Shown piece after piece: positions 36,713 through 46,415 of a stretch of 64,000 nt of DNA. Where the stretch lies: NCBI RefSeq assembly GCF_021134715.1, contig NC_060027.1, positions 62,001 through 126,000 on the forward strand, given 5' to 3'. This DNA is from Daphnia pulex (lineage: Eukaryota > Arthropoda > Branchiopoda > Diplostraca > Daphniidae). Both the position numbers and the translations under genes were made by a program. The notes below the pieces were generated by a model, which saw only the letters and a list, made by a program, of their open reading frames with translations, made no database searches and had not been told where the DNA came from. Every line of letters starts with the position of its first letter. The stretch's first letter is position 1.

Positions 36713-37358
36713 AACCACATTCATTGCGCACATCGTCCTCTTACTAATATCCTGCCGTTAATCATTATGCAATTCCGTTACCTCTTGGTTGCTAACATCC
36801 ATGTAAGCCCATTCTAACTATGCATCATAATGCTAACCAAAGTAATCAATAGCAAAGTACTTTGATAATTATTGGCATTTTCTTAATTATACAATATGCA
36901 TGGTCAGCAGTTTGTTCAATTATTTCATCTATTTTAAATGGTTTGTTGCAAGAAAACGAGAAAAACTGATCGGTCGCCATTTGAATCGAATTATACGGAA
37001 CACATAGCCACGGGTAAAGTTTTGACCTTCTCTGCTGGCCGTCTTCACCTCTAAACGTGTTTCTATTGCGTCTATCCTTTACTTGTTTTTTTCTATTCGT
37101 GTTGTTTTCGGACAGTTCTGTTAGTTTGGAAAATTTGCAACAAGACTCGAGATCAGCATTCATCCGTTTTCTAGGCTAAATAATAACGCCCTCGGGATTT
37201 CTACAAGTTTATTCAAAGTGGTTTGACGTGTTGCTAGTTCCACGCATCCCCTATACGACAAGAGAGATGCGGTCAAGTAACTCAAACTAGCGGTTCCAGC
37301 AGAATGCGCATCGCCGAAACTATTTGTTGGTGCCATCTTCTCTCATCAGACGGATGAG
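36713..37358. other. Intergenic region
   Basis: AT-rich sequence with no supported coding region. The minus-strand frame at 36846-37163 is rich in Asn and Lys and has no recognisable feature. Confidence 0.4.
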
Positions 37359-37365
37359 TATAAAA
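37359..37365 (+). promoter_or_regulatory. TATA box of the small secreted protein at 37.4 kb
   Basis: TATAAAA in context GAGTATAAAAGCG, 58 nt before the ATG at 37423. Confidence 0.65.
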
Positions 37366-37422
37366 GCGACGGAAAGATCGGGGCATCTTCTATTTTCTCT
37401 CTTCTACCGCACTTGAAACGCA

Positions 37423-37843
37423 ATGAAATCGATTGAGGTAAGCCAAATTTGTCTGCAATTTCTATTTTATTCCTTGTTGTAATAAATCTCTTTTTTGATG
37501 AGCATAGATCGCTTGCTGCATTTGTCTGTTGGCTGGACTGGCCGCTGATGCTGCCCACTTGATTGGCGGCTATTCGGGCGGCCGTTACACGCTCCTACCT
37601 GCCGCCGACACTTTGGCCCAGTCGTTCTCATCAATGCCTTACATCCCTTACAACATCCCCATTTATTACGACCATCCCATCCAGCAGCAAACTGAAGACT
37701 ATCGCAATGCTGTAGCTGCAGTAGCTGCGCGCAATAACATCATCGCCTTAGACGCTGACTCATCTGCCACCGCGGACAACGCCCCGGACCGTGACCAGCG
37801 CCAAATTCAAATTCGATACAGACCTGGTTACAAGAAAGGATAA
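37423..37843 (+). CDS. Small secreted Tyr/Ala-rich protein
   Basis: Two exons: 37423-37437 (MKSIE) and 37508-37843, giving 116 residues with a phase-0 junction. The leader MKSIEIACCICLLAGLAADA is a signal peptide. The mature part contains YNIPIYYDHPIQQQTEDYRN and an Ala-rich stretch (NAVAAVAARNN), and ends RQIQIRYRPGYKKG. An AATAAA signal follows directly after the stop (about 37846). The micro-exon start plus TATA box matches neighbouring small secreted genes, but the protein sequence is not clearly related to them. Function unknown; composition would suit a cuticular or other extracellular protein. Confidence 0.65.
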
Positions 37844-38458
37844 CGAATAAAAGCCTCTTCAATGACGAGCAAAAAAGATATCACTTGTTGATCAAGAACT
37901 GCTGCCCCTCACCAAAAGGTCGACCTCTATTACATCACATTAGACTTGATTTTCACAAAATAATTATTATACTAGAATTACTTCAATCTCAATTATAAAA
38001 AGACGGGGAGAATCATTTTGACTTGTCATTATTGAATCATTGTTTTGTTTGCCTTGGGATAACTTTTGGAATAAATTATACAAATGTTACAACAAAATTA
38101 AGTTACCGGTTCTTGACGAGATGATGAAACCCGTCTGACAGCAGTGGCAGCAGTGGTCCCAGGTGAATAAACTCTTGGCATAATGCACACAAGAGTTTGC
38201 TGTCATTCATCTCACGATATGCTTCTCTTTTAAGTTTCACACAGAAAACCAGTGTTGGATTTTTTGGACTCTTATAATTGATGGTCCCATTAATTTGATT
38301 AAATTGTATTGGTATAAAATAGTCAATTTTATATTTCACGCAATTCTCTTTGATGTACAGTTTTCAATTCCGCTTCGATCAACGATTTATCAGGCGGTCA
38401 AATTTTCAAAAAGTGTTGCTTAATTAATGAATGAAGATAAAGAAATCAGCTAAACAAA

Positions 38459-38909
38459 TCAATTTCCCTCTTCGAACCCTCCGTATCCGCCGAAATCTTC
38501 ATATCCGCCGTATCCAGCAGTTTCCTCCAGCTGTTGGTTGTTGTTGTTGTCAAAGCCTTGACTCACTTGGACGCTGAAGATATTTCCAGTGCCATAATCG
38601 TTGTCGCCGTATCCCTCGTATAGATTTCCTGTTGATTCAAATGTAAAAAAATTGAAAAATCTCATTCGAATCAATTTTGGTCATAAAAAAGGTTAGGCAA
38701 TTTTATGGCGACGTACCGTAACCTGTCAAGGCTCCACCCATGGCAGGATCGAGTTGGCGACGTTGTCGGAGAGGAGCGGCGACGGCCAAAGCCAAAACGG
38801 CCAAAAGTAAGACCAGCAAATTCAACTAATAAGACACGAATAATAGAATTGACGTCAAACAATGTGTATGAACGATTTAATACAATTAATTACTTACAGG
38901 GCGGCTCAT
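38459..38909 (-). CDS. Small secreted peptide precursor 2 (MSR-leader family)
   Basis: Three exons: 38909-38898 (MSRP), 38825-38717 and 38628-38459, giving 96 residues. The leader MSRPLNLLVLLLAVLALAVA is a signal peptide. A basic site, RQRRQL, follows, equivalent to REKRQL/I in the relatives. The tail is Gly/Tyr/Asn-rich (GYGGYEDFGGYGGFEEGN) but acidic and without the SHERY/SHERF end. The exon 2 donor was placed at G|GTACGT; an alternative three codons upstream keeps the same phase. A TATA box lies 66 nt before the start. It could be a cuticle-associated or Gly-rich host-defence peptide, inferred from composition only. Confidence 0.65.
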
Positions 38910-38974
38910 GACAACCGTCTGTGGTGAGTTGACGATTCTGTCAAATGATGTCCAACGGGCCAGGATCGGAGGCC

Positions 38975-38981
38975 TTTTATA
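38975..38981 (-). promoter_or_regulatory. TATA box of peptide gene 2
   Basis: TATAAAA on the minus strand within GGTATAAAAGGCC, exactly 66 nt from the ATG at 38909. Confidence 0.65.
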
Positions 38982-40333
38982 CCTGCGACTCAAACAGACC
39001 AAAAACGAATTTCAATTTCAGGTCTAACCGGAAAAATCACAAAGCGACGCGCAGAGGAAGTGAAAAAGTGAATCCATTCGAATGGCGTGTTGGAAAAACC
39101 CACAGCACTCTCAGATGCTGACTGAATCAACAAAATGGAGCGATAGAGGCCAGTTTCTCCTCGATAGCGTACAAGGAAAAGTGGATCTAATCACGGCAAA
39201 CGTGACAGCCAACTCATTCTGTAGTCAAGTCATTTAACTGGAGCATTAGCACTCACGATGCATAGGACGACTGACGTCAATGCTTTTCCTTATTTATTAA
39301 AAAAAAGAAAAACGAAATGAAAACACCTTTGATTTGCCTTTTTGGTTTTTGCCGCCCATTCTATGCAAATGGACTTAGTTATAGAATTGGCCGACAGAGG
39401 TCACCACTCTGTCTGTCAGCTGTTGTCAGTCATGTCACGAACTTGCACGCAGTGCAGGCAGCAGCTCTGTGGCTCGTCTAGTCAACACCGTTCATTCTGC
39501 AATTATCTGTTACCTGTCTCTCACCTACTTGTGTGTGTGGGTTTAAAGTGACGTAATTGACTTGTTGTGGACTGGCAAAATTCCCCCCAAAAAGACACCC
39601 AGAATAAGACGTCCTGCTCGTCATTGAAACAGGTAAGTTTCTCTCTGAATTCGTTTCTTTCCCGCCATTTCGGTCGTCTCGTTGTCGGCCATGCTTCTTA
39701 CTTGATCCGTTGGAAAACATTTTCATGGCAGTTCTTATTAATCTTGTTCAGTGCGTATTCTCTAAAGTGAAACTTACTCAAGCTACGAGAAACTATAAGA
39801 AAGAGATTACAGATCAAAGTAGAAATGTGGGACAATTGCTATTTGGGGGTCTTAATTGGCAGACGTGCTGCCAACATTGATCACATGCAGTCTAGGGTCT
39901 AAACGCTTGTTAACCACCACCACCAATATTACAGTTCCCTTCGACTTGGCAGCTGCATTTTGAAATTGCCTTTGTGGACCCAAAAACTTTTCCTTAATGG
40001 TCATTAGCAATAAAAATGGACTTGGTTAGCGAGGGACTTGTGTGTTTGGACAACATCATCAAGACCTTTTTTTTTGTTTCTTTACCATTGCCATAAAAGT
40101 AATTGAATCGATGCCCATGTAACTGTACTGCACTTGAACTTATTTTAAAGAAAAGAGGCTCACGACAGAGTGCAGTTCATTTTTCTACAGAAGAGTATTA
40201 TAGCATCTGCTGCTGTCTAGAAAAGTTTCTCTATTCATCAAATTTCTTTTCAGTTTTCTCATTTAATGGGCTGCCTTAGTAACGATTTGCATACATGTTT
40301 TGATGGTCTTTACATTTGAATGTCATGACGTTC
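38982..40333. other. Intergenic region
   Basis: No supported coding sequence. Open frames of 67-82 codons around 39.3-39.8 kb lack recognisable features and splice partners. Confidence 0.4.
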
Positions 40334-41644
40334 TTAAACCGTTTTCCATGTGCAGCAAAGCGTGGAACTGTTGGAACTGCCGGCCAGGGATTCGATGGTC
40401 AACGTGTTGTCCGTCGACGTGTACGTTGTGCCCACAACGGCCATACCGGTGATGAGAGTTGTTCCGCCGTTCGTGTAAAACTGTCAAAAAGATTTGAGAG
40501 AAATCAATTTAAGTAGTTGCGTTAGAGCAGGTTGTTTGATTACCATTGTGTACGTGCCGGCCTGCGTGTAGACGGCCGTGCAGGTGATTTGGATTTTGCT
40601 GCCAACAGCCACCGTGATGGCGAGACACTGGGCTACTTGTGCCCCGGGAGTCCGGATGGTTTTGTACGATCCAGTTGTCGCTGTCGTTGTGGTCGTGCAC
40701 GTGACTGGTGCCACCGTTGTGGTTGGTGTTGTTGTAGTTGTCGGTGTAGTAGTTGTTGTTGTCGGTGTAGTAGTAGTTGTTGGCGTTGTTGTCGATGTAG
40801 TAGTTGTTGTTGTTGGGGTGGTTGTGGTGGTTGAAGTAGTTGTTGACGTCGTCGTCGATGTTGTTGAAGTGGTTGTAGTTGGGGTTGTAGTTGTCGACGT
40901 CGTAGAAGTCGTTGTTGTTGGCGTCGTAGTCGTCGTCGATGTGGTTGTTGATGTAGTTGTCGTTGGTGTAGTAGTGGTTGTTGTTGTTGATGTAGTGGTC
41001 GGTTGCACGACGAAAAGTGGCGAAATTGTAACGAGTCCCCATTTGCTGAACGCCATTCCGATGGACCCCAAGATCAAACTCGCCTTCCAAATCTTTTTCT
41101 CGTATTCGTCTGTGACGCAGTCAGACAGGGAAAATGTAAATCATAAAACAGAATATCCAGTTAATAACGACAAATAGGAAAAGTGCCCACCTTCTTCGTT
41201 GTTTTCTTGTTGCTCATTGTAATTCGTGCCGTCATCTTGGCTGGAATAATCGTACGAATCCTCCTCCAGCGTTTCATTGACTTGGTCAACTTGCTCCGAT
41301 TGCGGATAAGCATTCTCTTGGCGGATGAGCACGACGTTCGACTCTCGACGATTGCTCATCGCCTTGTTGTTGTTGTTGTCGAGGTAAACGATTTGCTTGT
41401 ATTTCGGTTTGCTGCTGCAGCAGTCGTCGATTTGGTTGGCGATTCTTTTGTGCCATTGCTCCTTAGTTATCGGCCGGTGATTGATCTTCTTCCACAGTGG
41501 CGAGGCCAGTAGACTAGGAAACAAGACCTTCAAATCAGAAATACTTTCCTTAAACCGCGATTGAAAATTCAAAAGTCTAACGGCGTCGAAAATTACCAGC
41601 AACGTCACAACCAATATGCAATCGCTACCGAACCATTTCACCAT
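40334..41644 (-). CDS. Mucin-like protein with one C-terminal CUB-like module
   Basis: Three exons: 41644-41191, 41109-40544 and 40480-40334, giving 388 residues (phases 1 and 0). The N-terminus MVKWFGSDCILVVTLLVIFD is a signal peptide or signal anchor. A charged, Gln/Asn/Glu-rich region follows, then after VQP about 100 residues almost entirely Thr with Ser and Pro (roughly residues 180-280), a likely heavily O-glycosylated stalk. The C-terminal part has the same cysteine pattern and the same intron position as the CUB-like modules of the 46 and 58 kb genes (VAQCLAITVAV, IQITCTAVY, intron, then a TYTSTDNTLTIESL strand and CCTWKTV). The Thr tract is coded by imperfect ACN repeats, so its length is probably polymorphic. 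It may be an extracellular matrix or mucus component. Confidence 0.65.
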
Positions 41645-42227
41645 GATTTTAAATGGTCCTATTCCTTTTTTACGAACGTAATTTCGATAATATCATTCAA
41701 AACTATGCGGCGTCTTTTGGGCGGGAAGGAACGTTGTCGACTGGTGTGGTTCCAGCACGAGACTGATTCAAAACACTTGCTGCTACTAGCGGTCTCTCAC
41801 CACATCGAAAAACGTTGTTTTTTAAGTGATGGTATATTTTCATTTACCAGCCGCAAATGAGATGGAACTCGTAATAACACCAACCGTCCAGGTGTCAAGG
41901 TCCAAACTGTACTTTTTGGGTTCCACCATCATACCGTACCGTGTGTATAGTTTCATTTCGTTTTTACGGCCTATAGCGGATTTTCTTTGGTCTTGTTTTT
42001 GACACGCCACATGTCGTTCCTCTGCGTGTGTGCACAGCACGGGCCGCGTACTGGATCGAACCAGTTTTCAACTGCACGGCAACAAGCATTCGCATTTCGT
42101 GTACTCTATTTGTTCTTTGATGACAAAATGACGCCTTCGTTTGATTACGTTTTGGATATGGAAACCTCTTTGATACAATGTGTACATAGTCTATTAGAAT
42201 CAAATGACAGCAGAGCTGTTTAATGAA
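41645..42227. other. Intergenic region
   Basis: No supported coding sequence; it includes the presumed promoter of the minus-strand gene starting at 41644, without a clear TATA box. Confidence 0.4.
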
Positions 42228-42284
42228 TTAAAATCGTTCGTGGGAGCCTCTGCCGAATCCGCGGTATCCGCGAAATCCTTGGTT

Positions 42285-42686
42285 CTATGCGCCGTAATCA
42301 TTTCCGTTGCCTGGGTTGTAGACGTTGTTGCCAAAGTACCCACCGTATGGGTTATTACCTGTTGATTCCAAAATTTTAGGACCACATAGTTTTGAATGAT
42401 TCAATTATCAAATTTTAAAGGCACCTTGCTGGTAGTGATAGCCTCCGCCTCCAAGGAATTCGCCCAGGACGCCGCCAAAGAGTTGTCGCTTCTCCCTTGG
42501 TGAGGCTTCGACGCTGATGGCAAAGACGATGGCCAACACGACGCACAAACTCTTCATCTGCATCAATCCAATTGAAAAGGGAGAGGGGGGAACACAATTT
42601 TAAAATCAATTAGCCATTAAGAAAGAGACAAAGGTGATTTAGTTTCCAGTGAAACTTACCGGCAGGATATTAAGGCGATTACTCAT
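42285..42686 (-). CDS. Small secreted peptide precursor 3, with premature amber stop
   Basis: Three exons: 42686-42660 (MSNRLNILP), 42557-42425 and 42358-42285, giving 77 residues ending NGNDYGA before TAG. Exon 2 encodes MKSLCVVLAIVFAISVEA (hydrophobic signal core) and the basic site SPREKRQLFGG. The TAG at 42285-42287 is followed in the same frame by codons for NQGFRGYRGFGRGSHERF and a TAA at 42228-42230. That tail closely matches the end of the paralog at 51.1 kb (HHGFGGRGSHERF). Either this copy has a recent nonsense mutation or the codon is read through. The 5' leader is also 18 nt shorter than in four relatives. Confidence 0.6.
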
Positions 42687-42733
42687 GTTGACTGTGGTTG
42701 CTGAATTGGTGTCAATTCCAACGGTCCAAAGCG

Positions 42734-42740
42734 TTTTATA
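42734..42740 (-). promoter_or_regulatory. TATA box of peptide gene 3
   Basis: TATAAAA on the minus strand, 48 nt from the ATG at 42686, that is 18 nt closer than in four relatives. Flanking bases (GTATAAAACGC) match the paralogous promoter at 51.63 kb. Confidence 0.6.
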
Positions 42741-43193
42741 CTTTGGGAATCCAAGGCAGTTGCGTAATTCACACGAGGAAAAAGAATCTAGCCGAAAAAG
42801 GGAGAGAGAGAGGAAATGAATCGTGACGCAATTTACGTGCAAGTGTAAATATACAAGGCCAGATGGCCAAGTCGATGGCAGGCACTAAATGTAATATAGC
42901 CAAATCTAGTCGAATCGATGTCACTATTTTATCCTCTAAAGCGATTTACCGCGTCCTTCTCCAGTGCTGATCGTTTCACATTTTGACTCAAATTACTCAA
43001 CGCTCTCTCTAACTGATGGCGTAAAACCAACATGATGCTCAAAGTGTTTTTATCACAGAATTCATGTTATTCACACCAGGGGAAAAAAACAATCAAAATG
43101 TAACACAGCAAATTCTAATAGTTTTGACTTTTCTTTTCAAAATTGATCTAACAGTTGCAGAAATGGCGGGACTTGTTCCAATTCAGTTTCACT

Positions 43194-43514
43194 TCACGAA
43201 GATGGCGCCGGTGGATTTCTCCTTGAGCCTCCATCCACGGACCGGTAATAAAGTTCCGCCACGGCAGACCAGTCGACCGGATATCCCGAAGTGCTTTTCC
43301 TTTTTGATGACGTAGAAGTTCCATCCGCACGGATGGGATCTGTCGTCGTCGCCGTCTTGTTTTCAGGTAAATCCACGGGCAACGAGTCGGGGTAATAACC
43401 AGGAAAAATGACATCTAAACCTATGTCAAATAATAATCTTTTTAATAATTCATTTCGATATTTCAATTATTTCGGTTATTCTCACTCACCATCTTGTTTG
43501 CTTTCAGATCTCAT
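43194..43514 (-). pseudogene. Decayed or leaderless copy of the GLDVIFPGYY small secreted protein
   Basis: Exon 2 is 43420-43194 and continues LDVIFPGYYPDSLPVDLPEN to the end SVDGGSRRNPPAPSS. The preceding exon ends at 43490 (GATG|GTGAGT), and an ATG at 43514 gives MRSESKQDG in frame. Compared with the intact copy at 52.5 kb, the upstream part that should encode the signal peptide has an in-frame TAG (the paralog has CAG) at about 43588, and the paralog's start ATG is absent. Either translation begins at 43514, giving a protein without a signal peptide, or the copy is dead. The body is still open and 227 nt long, as in the paralog. Confidence 0.55.
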
Positions 43515-43739
43515 CGTTTTTTTTAGTCGAAAATGTAGAATGTTGTTGGTTTCCTCAGCTTCAGCCGTCGCCAATGACACGTACTACAAAGTGGATCGAT
43601 ACAAAATCACAGGTGAACGAAGGTTAACATCTAACAATTTCTTTTTAAAAACACAACGCTACCGTACCAATAATGCGGCCGAGAAGAAGCCGAAACAAGT
43701 TGTCGAAATACTTTGAAATCTACAGGGAAATAGCATTTT

Positions 43740-46190
43740 GTAATGATTCGATAGGCCTTTTTTCAGATGTGATCCTTATCTGTTGGCGAGCAACAATGTT
43801 GTGACACTCTTTAGAAAGACAGTCGCCGGTAAGGCCATTTTTATATCGAGCCCGGCATATTTAGCTGCTGGTGGGAATTGTCATCTCGGAAAGTCTGCCG
43901 ACATTTCCTATAGTGTCCCGGCCGATTGTTAAGGGGAAAAACCCTTTTGCAGGAATATGACGAAGGCTGATGATGTGTTACCTGAGATGTGTGAGGTAAG
44001 AAAAAAATCCCCCCCATGGAGGAATCACTGGAGCGGTGAGTTTACTATATGGCTATTACGTGTAATAACAAGATCAGGAAATCTTTGACATATATATGGA
44101 CGAGCTCCGCCCAATTGTACACGCTCTGTGCATTCAATTACGCCCCAATTGATGACGCACATGCGATGCTATGAGAAAGCGACTGAAAGTGGAAACTTTT
44201 ATTCTACCGGGGGAGTCCTGGAATGCAGGGAATTTAGTCACAGGGTTCCGCAAGTGCAACAAACGCCGAGCTAACCGCAACCCAACACGAGTCTACGATA
44301 TGTAAGTTTAAACTTTAAAAGTCAAAACAAAGCCCGACGATGCACAAAGTGAAATACGACAAGAGTCTCGCACGAGTGCTGCCCAGGCCATGGCGGATGA
44401 TGCGTTCGATCTGCCCAGCAAACTTTCGACAGATGTTGCTAATAATTATAAACCAAAGCTCACAAATAGTTGCCACAAATGGTTTCACAAATATTTGTTT
44501 CATTTTATAGGTGAGGTTAATTATACAATCGCGTCAGATTGTGCATCCAATTCAGCATTGAATTTCCCAGACGATTGAACATATGAAGTATAAACCCATC
44601 TGGTCCGTGTTGTTTCTACTCCGGGGCTACAAGTGCCGGCCTGTTACCACAACTGCTGTCGTCTCTGAATTTGACGTAAATTATTAGGGACTTACCCTGT
44701 CTTACCCCATCATAAACTACGCCAATTGATTATTTTTCTCATTTCTCTCCATTATTGATGGTTCCTTTACAGTGTGACAGCCGAAAATGATGGTATCCAT
44801 TTCGCTTTCTTCGCTCGTTTCCCGCACTTCTTAAGGTCGTGATTTTATTTTCACCCGTCATTTTACTTTAAAATAATAGGTGTTTCTTAACATGTTTTCT
44901 TTTGTCTTATCCTTGTTTTGATCTAAAAGCCCCATTGTTTCTTTAGTGTGAGAGTTTCTTTTTTCAAGGCTAAATGATACGCTCTCATTTTTTTCTCGAA
45001 TTTGCCCGTTTAACAGTAGAGAGTCACCAGCCGCGTGACGTCATCACGACTTCCGCCTCGAGTTCTGGGTGATGACTGAAGCCAAGGAGCTGGCGATAAA
45101 TCGCTCCATTGGTGCAAAGCATTAATCATACTCATCACTGGAAACCGAAGAAAAGCTGCAATAAAATGATCGCCTAAAAAGGTAAGAATCGTTCACGACT
45201 TTTACCAGTTACCACCTTATAATGTTCACTTAATTAGTTCACATAGTACGCATAATATTAGCCCCAAGTTTCTTTTATTTGGCGAGATCTCTACCCCTTT
45301 TCATTCAATCCTTTCGTTAAGCTTTTTGGGAACGGTACCTTGATTGATAGAAAGAGTAATAACTGCCAGTTGATTATTATATTATTTGGGTTTTTCCTCT
45401 GGTCATATGTTAGCCCATGCGTTTTCGCTTGATTTGCGACACGTGATCAAAGACTCGTGTCGTCCAAATCGGCTCTATTTGGCGCTTGAATTTTTCACGA
45501 GTCATTTTTCACGTGTTGCGTAATAATACAAGAACTCTGCGGCTGAGTTTCTTTGACTGTCAAATTTCCTTTGCACCTGCAACTCTCCTCTTTCTAAAAC
45601 CGAATCCGATTTTTTTTTCTTTTTGTCAAAATGCCCAGGATCGCATCCGTGAACAACTTGACACTCTTTGAACAATAACTTATTCTTACCTAATTTAGCT
45701 CACTCCCGAAATCACGAAGGAGCCCAACAGGTTTTGATTAAATAGTTATCCATACTCTGCAGCAAAGCGGTGCGGGAGACGAACTGCTGGCTAAAGGGAT
45801 TGAATAATCAGCGGGTTGTTCGTCGTCGTGTAGGTTGGTGGTTCGAAATGGGCGGATTGGTCGGATGATGGTACTCCCGGTAGTTGTCGTAAATCTGCAA
45901 CAACAATGTAAACATCTCAATGCGCTCTATTTTCAAAGATGTTGCGTTACTGCAAAGGGATTTTCCTTGGTAAATGTCTTGTTTAAGCGTTTCGAATTTT
46001 TAAGTCTTTCAAAACATTTTTAGAATTTTCAGAAAATCGCAAAACAAGCTTATTCCGAGCTCATACGTTTGTCGCACACTTGTATCAATTCCCTGCCTGG
46101 CCGAGTCGATTAACGCTCCAACTCCTACTGACTCATCTAATAGGACCTTTTAAAAGCAGTTTAGTTCAACGTCAGTGTCACTTGAAGCAA
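43740..46190. other. Intergenic region containing diverged duplicates of 52.7-54.5 kb
   Basis: No firm gene. Recognisable paired stretches are about 43960-44030 with 52910-52970, 45405-45480 with 54255-54320, and 45565-45620 with 54445-54530. A 62-codon frame at 44390-44578 (plus) lacks recognisable features. Confidence 0.4.
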
Positions 46191-46415
46191 AATGCCGGCC
46201 AGCTGTATCGTCCACCTGCATCCGCCATGACACCTGTTGCAATCTGAAAAGTTTTGGGGTTGTTGCTCATAGACTTGTTGCCAAGTTAGATTGGATGTGT
46301 TGAAGCTATAACCATTAGACAACTTTGAGACCTGGTGGATCGTACAAGTGTAACAATCCGCATTATCGTTGGCAATCGATTCCGTATAACCATGAGGCTC
46401 TTTTGCGGAGAGAAA

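Noticed and set aside
40578..41177. 199-codon plus-strand open frame rich in Val/Gly
   Set aside because: It is the antisense of the Thr-rich repeat of the spliced minus-strand mucin-like gene; trinucleotide repeats keep several frames open. The minus-strand model has splice sites and a conserved C-terminal module.
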